In this document: piece after piece, positions 19,401 to 25,708 of the stretch
How the letters are laid out: every line of letters begins with the position of its first letter
Numbering within the stretch: the stretch's first letter is position 1
Virus record (IMG/VR): IMGVR_UViG_3300010970_000150
Coordinates: 1-64,000 of that record
Reading direction: 5' to 3' (one strand)
Length of the DNA: 64,000 bases
Origin: a virus
Notes under the pieces: generated by a model
Database searches by the model: none
What the model saw: the letters and a program-made list of their open reading frames with translations, nothing else
Told to the model about the DNA's origin: nothing
Translations under genes and position numbers: made by a program

Positions 19401-20978
19401 GCTAATGGTTACGCATTCCTAAAGCCTCAGGCCGATTCTAATCCTTATAACTGGAAGACTGGCGAAGTTGCTAACGGAAAAGACAAGCCACTGCTTAAGG
19501 ACAAGAAGCGTCAGGCGTTCCTTACTGGACACGGAGGACACTTCGGTATCCCCATTGACAGCCTTGTCAGAATGGAAGGCTTTAAAAAGGTCTGGGAAGA
19601 AGAACTTGGTTCCTACTCTACGACCTCTATGTTTGATGAAGGTAACCAGTCCTACATCAAGCGTAAGTACGAAGAAATGCCCCTGTGGCAGAGAATGAAC
19701 CTGCAAACAAGCACAGCCAACAGGCTTATGCTTGAGAACAAGCAGGGTATGGCACAGTACCAGCAGGAAGCACACGACAGAAGAGCCAACAAGCCTCTCT
19801 GGTTCCCAGAACAACTTGATAGGGTTGAGCACGGAGGTGATTTTTCCAAAAACGCTGACTACGAGTATCAGAGAGTCGAAAAACTTCTGACTACAACTCT
19901 TGCGGTTGAGTCTTCTATTCAGAAATTCAAGAAAGATGGAGTGAAGGCGTTTATTACCGAAAGACAGTTTGCCCTTCATCACTTGCTATCGCTAAACGAT
20001 GGTCTTGCCTTCTCCAATCTGGACTGGAGCAACACTGATGCAGGCTCGTTCCGAGAATCCAATGACGGAAGATACATCATTAAGAAGGTTGGCGATGACC
20101 ACTTCGAAGTGTTCTTTGCTGGCGAGAAGATTAAGAACGCCAGCGGTGTTCAGGTTCTTGAGATTCCTACAGTCCAAATGGGCATTGTTGAGAATGTAAC
20201 TCAGGCTCAGGTGCTTGTCAGATTCTACGAAGACGACATTAAGGGTATCAGGATTGCCTCTAACGCTATCACTGGTGGAGACAACAACACCCCTTGGAAG
20301 GTGGGCAATCAGCCTATGCCAGCCGACAAGACTGGTGCTGTAATCAAGTCCATTAAGTACGCTCCTCAGTTCTCTGAGACAGTCATTAAACTGTATGAAC
20401 AGAACAAGGGTTCGCCTCACTACTCTCAGGTGATGCGTGATATGCTGGCTGAACTTAAGTTTGATGGTGAGAACTACGCAGAGAACCAGTATGTTCAGTA
20501 TGTAACTGCAAACGGAACCATTGATACTCCTTTTGTGCTTATTACTCCTACAAGGGAAGGAGAACTAGCACGAACGCACACAAGGGGTACAAACTCTAGC
20601 GGTCACACAGTGTGGGAACTCAAGCCCAAGGTTGAGGCTCCTGATGTTCCTGCTACTGGCTCTACGCCTGATGCGGCTGAGAATGTTCACGCCCCTGTAC
20701 ATACATCTGACAACAAACCCACGGCCCCCGAAACACAGGCCGTGTCTGATGCCTCCAGTTGGAGAATCGAGTCCAGAATCCCCTCCAAGGCTGGAGAAGT
20801 GTACTCTGAATGGGCTACCATCAGAAACAAACTGAACTACCTTATGGTGCGTCTGAGAGACGAGAAAGGTATCTCTGTGTTCAGGCTGTTTAACCCTGCT
20901 TCTGGCTATGTAGGCCAATTTCGCAGAGAACAGGAAGCGGTTGACGCTGTCCTCAGAGAGGAGAGAACTAAGCGATGA
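10443..20978 (+). CDS. Giant polyvalent virion protein A (3511 residues)
   Basis: One uninterrupted 3511-residue reading frame. Residues 1-480 are similar to the other giant protein at 55752-63512, including a Gly-rich zipper near 415-445 (GGAFGLVMGGEDGFYNGLG) that could cross membranes; this part probably belongs to the ejection apparatus. At 572-576 the metallopeptidase site of the paralog (HELFH) is replaced by EELLH. About 1300-1450 has a layout reminiscent of ADP-ribosyltransferase-like polyvalent domains, but this is weak. The linker F-N/K-F-S/A-P/S recurs at about 844, 1213, 1455 and 1551. Charged coiled-coil-like stretches fill 1900-2800. A Pro-rich linker precedes a C-terminal domain shared with the paralog (FRLFNPASGYVG). 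Such multi-domain proteins are injected with phage DNA and often protect it; the targets here are unknown. Confidence 0.7.
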   Translation: MPKEIVYSSEEAYNNAVRSGNVKTPNEEDVADINQPLDGPATAAIKEEMTPDEKGEYVAQMISRYGIHGYVPTFEEAMAHRAWKSKQEVSAWESISGAMEHTAGTLANGAWELTKDVATLKVPKVLGSVVEGAALGTKNWLYMYEQAKYDEDSWLHKMLYDTHSSDQDYYWNLKQSIETNKMIANDERDGIIVPHQINIGGMDIDLTNPAVVQAISYVADPSWLLPELGIEATIAKGMRGAAGILQLNEQLTKASVFSTKKASTLAGKVGEKAGALAGLVERTEEKLIESFKNLTGMDAGIRGSGQAIYKDNLVRGAAEGVGANNLRIPAWGVTTLTWGAAKMTEVAAKTAELGFELASQESKIVGLRMSERIAAESANPVVANLARTWSVTASPMLEWGTATARTSLHSAMYGGAFGLVMGGEDGFYNGLGTGFVLGGAFHQIGVAHGAVSGGNAVQDVVKNFLWATQHFEYHNQEGLARLLQIVEKEGGTKAKLSTMAQVGAAERLQRNERRLYLTEERIKKMALSPEWAKYVELLNDPNFGGVTFHHTVNGENVTIINVDRAAKSALSEELLHTVLLNDRYAEPFKKAAVEALIGTEDNAGALYRMPKDDAVRLLEAFRDSYLKLEGSLSDTNPAAMEAIHQDFNRSIEQLKRGERPTTLRTAFEEFLTSYWNRFIEEKPIDYLLNGGDLGLIRNSIEWGKDVYRDIMHKDLTAAGANFKWGTNPDNFFIEQNTKQRIRIPMLDKLMRHYVKELGGERYKGWKKNPVVHSDTGVAFANELEHLFNKEGGTKAEILSDEVLAGNQTKSLFAIVDELSKAPSDKRGLKFSFYQGNSDKPEYQFSSAKPKKPNQKDKRPTHHDKEKTVAMPTSKSDDAHWAVTRKKLKEVFGEDVNSTLEDADVKNLRKKKGEIQEVDVEENVGWDKMERDDDGFWKSNWQGNPRIKITGKATDYELKVLAKYLPENTVKRFAQLNTVIERSRQGMLGSISNTLQAPILTKSREKESGARERGFKTRHSTFIPVEVNMYFQRTKVGEPNEAGVQKYKMGDAQLLVKAIDMDAFMTRVDYSWNKLDEKGVDYKMVRRLFGTKENLVEAAKALLSNYSNGEKAEAGAKMFQSNTTSIREAAHMRDIVNAVIGFHPTKEMLQSGMKMISRSEGNYPLKMQRRNTDKKVSMPTVMTDFNISRIGTLRALDGEGFRYDHDNAYVRSQFNFSPAKGGRDHEGSFIPASAERILKNTVYRNKDGEVLAVYDLKKATAERYKITTEPSVYDYVDDGLGRMFDIAIPTLRGSQYSTQSGWVHYTPDGFEAGLVADKRLVTGYIDTQRHLDISQIPHNADYKTAIDTVVQRVSQITSKNAEQVLNDILKLRDEDGTTFRELYSSQPESILQHEGRSMDNWLLTRDNIDFFNNLGIHSVEYLALNELNGNEYSAVAVYDNKRFIENVSKRSQTEQFNFSPAKTVHERFEKVIAKAGHERALLDYVLNENGEAVPNTRKIGQHDIKRIIDEERASIQKTIDDLKKLKLTQEEIHERGVKVLVPMVKAKLRAEFKFAPDAVLQQIAEVSLRGYNITSGGNIVMNDSVFIKNARRYGITSRKLLETGIPMLAHAAEMTEAEFAALKMFPKYKEILRQGREAELAFLKTEEGKNMFEHINQHIMVKHGGWSGFFDAIDKRHQGLMLFVDKEIMVKKSVDGSQISAINQKKLKELFVKKTREFVLESLRKDNLSLAQRKALNELHNLGRMEYANPEGLIKETFFDRESELAYTRLNELQAKIDSIWTQEASARVDDILSAYNIEGRNATAIEWVRANLYDESAKGLLELGTPEAIKRAVELYAFFSKEAHGEVFDVQQAITKNYVDALANLESKGYYGSNWALQAHAGKHFDVTDKYVLGTHMWRFEGSDYTVIERLPHNGELSTAESMKWKYIEMYDRNGKVIFSDRFLKESSDKEIDNARKNFLRLATKKVDNAARKLGLFSDHYEVVGPKKDFILRSLMDEKGQAIPENFDNWELRAKGDTYVAIQRTDQGTDIQSVLNKNGSYAGFKILPEMTLDANGNRVDSGRTRLGPSGQKTTVKAEIETLKKILAEGAPITIRKEKKVREIKKVKGGYGNGKPVYETVTKIVFEDTGKRRPLELSEKVHLSEQLTRLQGIQYGDTGTIFQIDGKYNIVFPPDAEGINTIEKRTKALRQLKTSQSPNIAFDAYLDRVYNDFGKRLRERKRTEQRLIDTILSDGENGNLAKMKALEAEIRDGESKWKQYIKKRTQELNVEQKRNKLPPLNVLDVIKIIEKQLDAAQKGSVYHGDKVLVLEHQLRQYGALERMELMSETERDAWMTQYAFLKEDGKADQHLLAPDPAESKMAFVQRIRQQILQSKQKQVEFRRSYDEINGLVEGNSAIKEKALYQIEFLAQQYAAAKGHKLSDKFLREVTLEEAMENSGSSRYGVKETKISVDSLKKLGLHPKTQPRYMPDEFGILGKGSKSFTTHEEYKKAFEEGLTYVRDRWHTASNKDALELQGILDMGFQHLTSGESTAEKNVSKELEKIKKLSKIQDPKLKAWMLDPLNQNFIDDVIKKYKDNFYDKDEAIRAIEEKYDFERLGKYGRILKGAEARLRETNQSLANHFIELDSLTNISQAFGNQFRLPDGSLDLRAVENIETIEKSKRAKEIVSIVRKLEAKRLALEKRIKSAIDSVEDPNAPAGAHTEEFKQMVAERKIAQQVRDRVAENEKQNATQMEQWRTEARAEAEQLFQRYNKRATELGMRDSEVRIDPASPDGQRFFFMFPSLSWDFFGPIHSFDWSVTTDTYGPHAGESAVGETFRSLRGSTENEVASNERRRNAGRTVYLADYMFRAEQIKLYHEKNPDAKMTAEHSMLLSLFHPEVAKDPVFIDKQSKIAPDKLARQMELSQGIRDKFKSGTERERFVRTYAYEALQLLMGSQSLRIEAFKRLRGLNDVEFESFKNSRSPEQVEAALRDKEVIENAMYLIRDANGYAFLKPQADSNPYNWKTGEVANGKDKPLLKDKKRQAFLTGHGGHFGIPIDSLVRMEGFKKVWEEELGSYSTTSMFDEGNQSYIKRKYEEMPLWQRMNLQTSTANRLMLENKQGMAQYQQEAHDRRANKPLWFPEQLDRVEHGGDFSKNADYEYQRVEKLLTTTLAVESSIQKFKKDGVKAFITERQFALHHLLSLNDGLAFSNLDWSNTDAGSFRESNDGRYIIKKVGDDHFEVFFAGEKIKNASGVQVLEIPTVQMGIVENVTQAQVLVRFYEDDIKGIRIASNAITGGDNNTPWKVGNQPMPADKTGAVIKSIKYAPQFSETVIKLYEQNKGSPHYSQVMRDMLAELKFDGENYAENQYVQYVTANGTIDTPFVLITPTREGELARTHTRGTNSSGHTVWELKPKVEAPDVPATGSTPDAAENVHAPVHTSDNKPTAPETQAVSDASSWRIESRIPSKAGEVYSEWATIRNKLNYLMVRLRDEKGISVFRLFNPASGYVGQFRREQEAVDAVLREERTKR

Positions 20979-21274
20979 GCGACCCTACCCTCCAAGACCT
21001 TCTTGACGAGTTCAAGAAGACAGGGTGGCTGTTTGCCATTCTTGGAGGGGCTGGTATGCTGGCTAGGCTTATCCTAACTGACGAAAAGTATCACACGACC
21101 CGCTGGTTTAGAATGGTAATGGCAGGGGCTATTGTAGGGGTAATCTGCTATTTTGCCCTACATCAGACTTCTATTGACCCTTTCTATAAAAGCGTACTAT
21201 GCTCAATTTCAGGTTCTATTGCCCCTGAGTTGTTTAACTGGGTGCGGAAGAAATTTTTACAAAAAGCCGAATAA
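20975..21274 (+). CDS. Holin-like membrane protein (A)
   Basis: A 99-residue protein with three hydrophobic segments (about residues 18-36, 47-64 and 72-88) and charged ends, ending in KKFLQKAE. Small size, three helices and a place directly before a spanin-like lipoprotein gene suggest a holin, resembling the LydA/superfamily III layout. The close paralog is at 63509-63814. It starts by ATGA overlap with the giant protein gene, and it is one of the few genes with a purine-rich GAGGAGAG stretch upstream. Confidence 0.6.
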   Translation: MSDPTLQDLLDEFKKTGWLFAILGGAGMLARLILTDEKYHTTRWFRMVMAGAIVGVICYFALHQTSIDPFYKSVLCSISGSIAPELFNWVRKKFLQKAE

Positions 21275-21276
21275 CT

Positions 21277-23292
21277 ATGGCAAACATTGATAATATCGAC
21301 AGAGAGGCTCTAAGAGAAGCCTTTACTCGTTATGCTCATAACGAGATTGACACTGCCACAAAAAGATACCGAAGGGCTGGTGAGGCTATGAATCTTAGTG
21401 GAAGGTATTCGGCTGGAAACAATGTTTTGACATTAGACCCTCTTGTAAAATACAGATTTGCAGGAAGAGAAGCAATTGACGACTTGGAATTTAGTGAAGC
21501 AGTAAATGCTAATCCTGACAGGACTTGGTCTGACAGCAGATATCATACCCCATTCTTTACCCAAGGAGTTCCTTATTGGGGTATTGGTGATATGGTTATG
21601 AAAGGCACAGGAACCAACATTGGAAACGAACCTTCAAACCCATTTCTTATTGCGACATATGGAGACAACTGGATTTCATCTGCAAATGGAGAAAATTTAG
21701 ATTTAGGTGACAAAGATATTGATAGAGAAGCCATTAAATATCTTGCAGAACAGCGAGGTCTTAACGCAGACAAAATAAAAACAATTCAAGGTTTTTCGGA
21801 TGAATCAAACCAGATTACATCTAAAATTAGAAAAATACTTCAGGGTATTGAAGCAAGAGACATTGCACATAGAAAAGAAATTCCTAACTCAAAAATAACA
21901 GCAGAAGATTATTTAGAAAGGTCTGTATCAATTCCAGAAGTAGATGATTTGCTTAAACAGCATAAAGCACTTACAAAAAGAATTCATAAATTTGGCCCTG
22001 AAATTTCAACACATATTTTAGGCGATTCTTCAAAAGGAATTCTTCCTTGGAGAGAGCAGTTTGCAAAAACAAGTTCAAATCCTAACACTCAAGCAATAGC
22101 AACCTATCTTGAATCAACAAAGGCAATAGAAGAACTTTTCCCACCTAATATTCACGATTTTAAAAGACCTTGGAATGAAAGAACTAGTTGGGGTAAAGGG
22201 TTTCTTGCAAGATATCCAGAAATGGCATTATCTCCTGTTTGGGGTGATTATTCTCCAGACCTGCAAAGACTTCATAAACTTGATAGGTCAGTTAGTGCAA
22301 ATGCAGTAGGACTTTCAAATGTGCTTGATACAACAAATTTAACTCCAGATGAATTTGGCCTTGTTCAAAACCAAGACGGAAGTTTTAGTGTTAATCCAAC
22401 AATAAAAACAGGACTTAAAAACAAAGAGCCATTTTACCTTGATGTTTCAAGCGATGAAGATTTGTTCAAGAAAATTAAAGAAGGAAGAGCAACTACAGCA
22501 GAGGTGTCCAGAGCGTTTGGATTAGGTGCTTTAAAAAACACTGGATACAGAACATCGATTGGAGACGAAAGATTAGATTATATGGCTTTTCCCAATGACA
22601 ACATTGAAACAATGCCTAGTGTTGTTATTCCAAAAATAACAAAAGGAGAGCCTTTTAAAGTTCCTGCAAGTTCTGTTCAATTGGCTAATAGACCTTTTGC
22701 CGTATGGGAATGGAGTAAGGGAAAATTTAATCTAATAAATGAAGGAAACAATAATCCAATTGGAGGAAGTAAACCAATCCCAACTGAAAGCATTGCTAAA
22801 AATGGGCCATATCCAGATATGACCAACCAAAGAGTTGAAGATTTATTTAAACGAAACAGCAGAAGAGGCTTTGCGGCTGTTCCAAAAGGTCTTGAACGAT
22901 TTGTCGGTAATGTTGTTATGGACGCACAGGTAAATTTCAACAATTCTAAATCGTTTAGCAATCAGTATGTAAATGAACCAGCATTTAGAAATGCAATTAA
23001 CGGACACATTGTTGACAAAGCAGGTTCTATTGGCAAGGTTGTTGGAGCGGCGGCACTAACCGCACACGCTCTGAAGGAAGGCCCAGTTGACGCACTGGTT
23101 ACGGCAACGCTTGGCCCTATTGGAAGAGTTGCTCCTGAATCTCAATACGGCTCTTCTGCATACAGGGAAATGGTAGCCGCTCAACAGGCTGAAGACGCTC
23201 GCAGGGCCGCTATTACCGCTCAACAAATTAAATTCTATGAAGACAATACTGATTCTATCAACGCTACTCGTAGGCTGTTCCTCGGTCAGTGA
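21277..23292 (+). CDS. 671-residue orphan protein inserted between holin and spanin (A only)
   Basis: No family recognised. It has no equivalent in module B, where the spanin-like gene directly follows the holin. The middle (about 21700-22900) uses AT-rich codons such as AAA, TTA and ATA much more than the flanking genes, suggesting separate acquisition. The C-terminus has an Ala-rich segment (VVGAAALTAHALKEGPVDAL) and a basic, Gln/Ala-rich helical tail. The last 56 bases encode the lipoprotein signal of the next gene in another frame. It could be a further injected protein or a cargo gene. Confidence 0.6.
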   Translation: MANIDNIDREALREAFTRYAHNEIDTATKRYRRAGEAMNLSGRYSAGNNVLTLDPLVKYRFAGREAIDDLEFSEAVNANPDRTWSDSRYHTPFFTQGVPYWGIGDMVMKGTGTNIGNEPSNPFLIATYGDNWISSANGENLDLGDKDIDREAIKYLAEQRGLNADKIKTIQGFSDESNQITSKIRKILQGIEARDIAHRKEIPNSKITAEDYLERSVSIPEVDDLLKQHKALTKRIHKFGPEISTHILGDSSKGILPWREQFAKTSSNPNTQAIATYLESTKAIEELFPPNIHDFKRPWNERTSWGKGFLARYPEMALSPVWGDYSPDLQRLHKLDRSVSANAVGLSNVLDTTNLTPDEFGLVQNQDGSFSVNPTIKTGLKNKEPFYLDVSSDEDLFKKIKEGRATTAEVSRAFGLGALKNTGYRTSIGDERLDYMAFPNDNIETMPSVVIPKITKGEPFKVPASSVQLANRPFAVWEWSKGKFNLINEGNNNPIGGSKPIPTESIAKNGPYPDMTNQRVEDLFKRNSRRGFAAVPKGLERFVGNVVMDAQVNFNNSKSFSNQYVNEPAFRNAINGHIVDKAGSIGKVVGAAALTAHALKEGPVDALVTATLGPIGRVAPESQYGSSAYREMVAAQQAEDARRAAITAQQIKFYEDNTDSINATRRLFLGQ

Positions 23293-23818
23293 GCCTCCTG
23301 TAATCATTTCTAACAATGGTCAAAAAGATGCGTACATCGACAAGGTCGAGGCAGTCGTCTCTGAGTCGGCTTCTGCTCTCACTGCTGTCGCTCCTACCCT
23401 CCCTGCTGGTATCCCTAGAGAAATTGTCGAAGGGCAAGTCACGAGACTGAGCGGTATTGCCAAGCCTTCTGTTGAAAAGGTAAAAGAGTTTGAGCGTGTC
23501 ATTCGTGAGAAAGACCAAAAGGCCGTTGAGGCAGACAAGGCTAAGGCGGCTAAGGTTGATTCCGAAACAGACAGGCTATGGGCAGTAGTAGAGGAACAAA
23601 ACCAGAAACTGAATGAAGCAGTCGCACTGCGAGAACAAGCAGAACTGAAAGTAAAACAAGAACGAAAGACAACAATGCTTTACCAAGCGTCTTCTGCGTT
23701 TTTATTCTTATGTGTAGTTGGAGTTCTGGTAGAAGCATTTACGCCATTTAAGAAGGCTGGGTTTATCTTGATTGGAATCTCCACGCTACTCGGTGGACTG
23801 CTTCTGTATCTCGCTTGA
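23237..23818 (+). CDS. Spanin-like lipoprotein with C-terminal membrane helices (A)
   Basis: A 193-residue protein. The N-terminus MKTILILSTLLVGCSS is a lipoprotein signal with lipobox LVGC (Cys14). An Ala/Lys/Glu-rich coiled coil follows (about 75-140), then two hydrophobic helices (about 148-169 and 174-193). A lipid anchor at one end and membrane helices at the other is the plan of one-component (u-)spanins such as T1 gp11, which fuse the outer and inner membranes at lysis. Two C-terminal helices rather than one is unusual. The start lies inside the 671-residue gene. The paralog begins at 63811. Confidence 0.6.
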   Translation: MKTILILSTLLVGCSSVSEPPVIISNNGQKDAYIDKVEAVVSESASALTAVAPTLPAGIPREIVEGQVTRLSGIAKPSVEKVKEFERVIREKDQKAVEADKAKAAKVDSETDRLWAVVEEQNQKLNEAVALREQAELKVKQERKTTMLYQASSAFLFLCVVGVLVEAFTPFKKAGFILIGISTLLGGLLLYLA

Positions 23819-23821
23819 CAA

Positions 23822-23896
23822 ATCAGCCCCGCTTGGCATCTTCCACACGCTTACAAAGGTTGGGGGCGTGGTAGCGTTGTGCCATTTGGGGCTGAT
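23822..23896. ncRNA. Long imperfect stem-loop in the convergent gap
   Basis: Between the plus-strand late genes and the minus-strand early genes, ATCAGCCCC (23822-23830) pairs with GGGGCTGAT (23888-23896). Inside it TGGCA (23834-23838) pairs with TGCCA (23880-23884), and CCAC (23843-23846) with GTGG (23868-23871). No U-run follows. It may be a two-way transcription barrier or a structured RNA; transcript data would be needed to choose. Confidence 0.45.
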
Positions 23897-23911
23897 GTAA
23901 GAACTGGTAAT

Positions 23912-23935
23912 GCGTCCTACGCCTACATAGGATGC
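23912..23935. terminator. 8 bp hairpin in the convergent gap
   Basis: GCGTCCTA (23912-23919) pairs with TAGGATGC (23928-23935), one pair being G-U, across an eight-base loop. It sits just before the stop of the first minus-strand gene and, with the preceding long stem, probably separates the two converging operons. There is no U-run on either side, so simple rho-independent action is uncertain. Confidence 0.4.
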
Positions 23936-23943
23936 AGTAGCCG

Positions 23944-24261
23944 TTAGTCCCAATCGAAGTCTGGTTCTGGTAGATAGTCCTCGTCAGTCAGTTTGTCATC
24001 CTGAAGGATAGGCTTAGGGTCTGGCATAGACTTGATGGATTTCTCCATATTGAACACTACCATAGACTCTGCTTGGTCATAGGTCAGGCCATCTTTCTCC
24101 ATAAAAACCTTGATGACTAGTTCGTAGTCATAGATGATTCCTCCAGTCATAACGCACTTACCAAGTATTGCACCATCGAGCCACTCACGAGGCTCTAGGA
24201 AGGTGCAACCCTTGTAGCGTTCAGAATTTTCTTTAAGGTCAGCCTTTGAAACTTTTCTCAT
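23944..24261 (-). CDS. Hypothetical acidic protein, last gene of the minus-strand operon
   Basis: A 105-residue acidic protein ending in DEDYLPEPDFDWD. No family recognised. The central part (YDYELVIKVFMEKDGLTYDQAE) reads like a short helical domain. It overlaps the upstream HTH gene by 23 bases and is followed by the two hairpins of the convergent gap, so it closes the early leftward transcript. Confidence 0.5.
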   Translation of the reverse strand: MRKVSKADLKENSERYKGCTFLEPREWLDGAILGKCVMTGGIIYDYELVIKVFMEKDGLTYDQAESMVVFNMEKSIKSMPDPKPILQDDKLTDEDYLPEPDFDWD

Positions 24262-24520
24262 AGGATTTCTTTTTGAACTTGTAGCAGGGAACCTTACGAA
24301 CGGCTACCACGCTTACCCTTCTTCTTGCCCAGATTACTTCTAGTTTTTCGTCTGTTAGATACTCGGTTAGTTTTCTTTGGCAGACTCTGTGGTTCATTCC
24401 GAACTTTTTCGCAATGTCTCTGGATGTATAATACTGGGATGGAATAGATTCCTCCGACACTCGCTTGTACCTTGTGTGGTCGCTCGCCAGTGCGTTCAAG
24501 AATTGAATCGTGTTCTTCAT
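24239..24520 (-). CDS. Small helix-turn-helix-like DNA-binding protein
   Basis: The chosen start is the ATG overlapping the phosphoesterase stop (ATGA at 24517-24520), giving 93 residues. An earlier start at 24571 would run through the phosphoesterase gene. The segment YTSRDIAKKFGMNHRVCQRKL is a plausible helix-turn-helix and the protein is strongly basic at the end (KKKSYEKSFKG). It is probably a DNA-binding regulator; the target is unknown. Confidence 0.5.
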   Translation of the reverse strand: MKNTIQFLNALASDHTRYKRVSEESIPSQYYTSRDIAKKFGMNHRVCQRKLTEYLTDEKLEVIWARRRVSVVAVRKVPCYKFKKKSYEKSFKG

Positions 24521-25272
24521 TCTTGGTGGTGGCTGAAGATGAACTTTTCTCCGACTCGGTGTGCTTGCCAAACCTTCCAGTTTTTATTGTGTACAAATCC
24601 GTACATCCATCCAGTACCCCACTTAGAAGTTGCCAATCGATTTTTTGCATAACGCATTTCACGCTTCTTACAGAGACACCCTCCTGAAAAACCAACAGTA
24701 CCTCTGTATCGCTTTGCATTAGTCTGCTGAATGGAATGGATGTGTCCCATAAGCACTGCCCCTTCCTCAAGTCCGTAGTGGATTGCGTGTTCTTCAACTG
24801 CTCTGATTCCACAAGTGTAGCCGTGTACTGTTCGGACAAGACCCAAGGTGTGAACCCCCTCTTCAGCGTGATAGGGGTAGATTTTTTTACACCCAACCTT
24901 CTTAAGATTGGAGACAATTTCGTCATCAAGGTCTTGGCAAAAGTCCTTAACGATTCCATTAGTCGATGAGTGAATGAAGTGGCTGATTCGGTCTTCGTGG
25001 TTTCCATAGTGAAAAACTGTGGGTTTTAGTTCATTGATAAATTGCAAGCCAGCCTCGACATCATCGTGCAAGGATTCGGCTTCCTCCTTGCCGCTGGCTC
25101 CAGACCTGAGACTACGAAAATCGAAGCAGTCTCCCAAATGGATGACCTCGTCAGGCTGGTAGTCCTGAATGAAATCAAACAGTTGTTTTGCGGCTTCGGT
25201 ATCTACCATATCTCCGTGGTTATCACCAACGGCAACGAACTTTATTTTTTTGCTTTTGTTTTTTTGGGACAT
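24517..25272 (-). CDS. Calcineurin-like metallophosphoesterase
   Basis: A 251-residue protein with the full metal-binding pattern of the calcineurin-like phosphoesterase fold: GDNHGD (D17, H19), GDCFDF (D48), GNHE (N91, H92) and a late GHIH. This predicts a two-metal phosphodiesterase or phosphatase. The substrate cannot be read from sequence; phage members act on nucleic acid ends or nucleotides. It lies in the leftward early operon between small unknown genes. Its first codons overlap the small gene upstream. Confidence 0.8.
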   Translation of the reverse strand: MSQKNKSKKIKFVAVGDNHGDMVDTEAAKQLFDFIQDYQPDEVIHLGDCFDFRSLRSGASGKEEAESLHDDVEAGLQFINELKPTVFHYGNHEDRISHFIHSSTNGIVKDFCQDLDDEIVSNLKKVGCKKIYPYHAEEGVHTLGLVRTVHGYTCGIRAVEEHAIHYGLEEGAVLMGHIHSIQQTNAKRYRGTVGFSGGCLCKKREMRYAKNRLATSKWGTGWMYGFVHNKNWKVWQAHRVGEKFIFSHHQE

Positions 25273-25373
25273 AAGGGTTGTTCAGGCTCCTGAGGTTTAG
25301 AGGTTTCGTATTGTAGCAACTTGTACCTTAGTTCAGCGACTTCGTTGGTAAGGTACAGCATTGCTTGAACCAT
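25242..25373 (-). CDS. Small 43-residue hypothetical protein
   Basis: An open frame starting MVQAMLYLTNEVAELRYKLL, with a heptad-like pattern suggesting a short coiled coil, and ending in a Lys-rich tail. It fills the gap between two real genes and overlaps the phosphoesterase start by 31 bases. Support is only gap filling, strand agreement and a plausible amphipathic helix. Confidence 0.35.
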   Translation of the reverse strand: MVQAMLYLTNEVAELRYKLLQYETSKPQEPEQPLCPKKTKAKK

Positions 25374-25377
25374 CTCT

Positions 25378-25545
25378 TCATACTTTACTGTTTTCGGAGT
25401 CATCTGGGATTTCAAAATTGTGACCGCTGACAGTCTTGATTGGCTTTTCTTTGGTGGCTCGCTTTAGAGCATCAATCAGTTCTTCAACGCTGATTCCTAG
25501 CATAAATGCACAAGCCTTAAGACTATTTTGCTTCGTGTGATTCAT
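25378..25545 (-). CDS. Small 55-residue hypothetical protein
   Basis: Frame MNHTKQNSLKACAFMLGIS to a TGA at 25378-25380. The segment CAFMLGISVEELIDALKRAT looks like one helix-turn-helix-like unit. It overlaps the next gene upstream (25523-25708) by 23 bases, like other pairs in this compact operon. No family recognised. Confidence 0.4.
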   Translation of the reverse strand: MNHTKQNSLKACAFMLGISVEELIDALKRATKEKPIKTVSGHNFEIPDDSENSKV

Positions 25546-25708
25546 ATTTGTTCAGTGAGAAAAGATAAGCCCATCGAGCCTTGGCATCGTTAAAGTATCG
25601 CTTGGTTGCAATAAATTCTGATGTGGTTTGGTTCTTTAACCCAGCCACAAGATGACCGCCTTCGTGGGCTGGTCGCTTCCAAGTACGCTTGCGTTTCTTG
25701 GTGCTCAC
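25523..25708 (-). CDS. Small basic protein
   Basis: A 61-residue protein with a strongly basic start (STKKRKRTWKRPAHEGGH) and a Tyr/Trp-containing helix at the end. No family recognised; the basic face could bind nucleic acid. Its start overlaps the stop of the lysozyme-like gene by four bases. Confidence 0.45.
   Translation of the reverse strand: MSTKKRKRTWKRPAHEGGHLVAGLKNQTTSEFIATKRYFNDAKARWAYLFSLNKYESHEAK

Noticed and set aside
20700-20950. C-terminal part of the 3511-residue protein as a separate gene
   Set aside because: The frame is continuous, and the same Pro-rich linker plus final domain closes the paralog at 63070-63512.
24294-25007. 237-residue minus-strand frame
   Set aside because: Overlaps the phosphoesterase gene in another frame; the phosphoesterase has all catalytic motifs, this frame has none.
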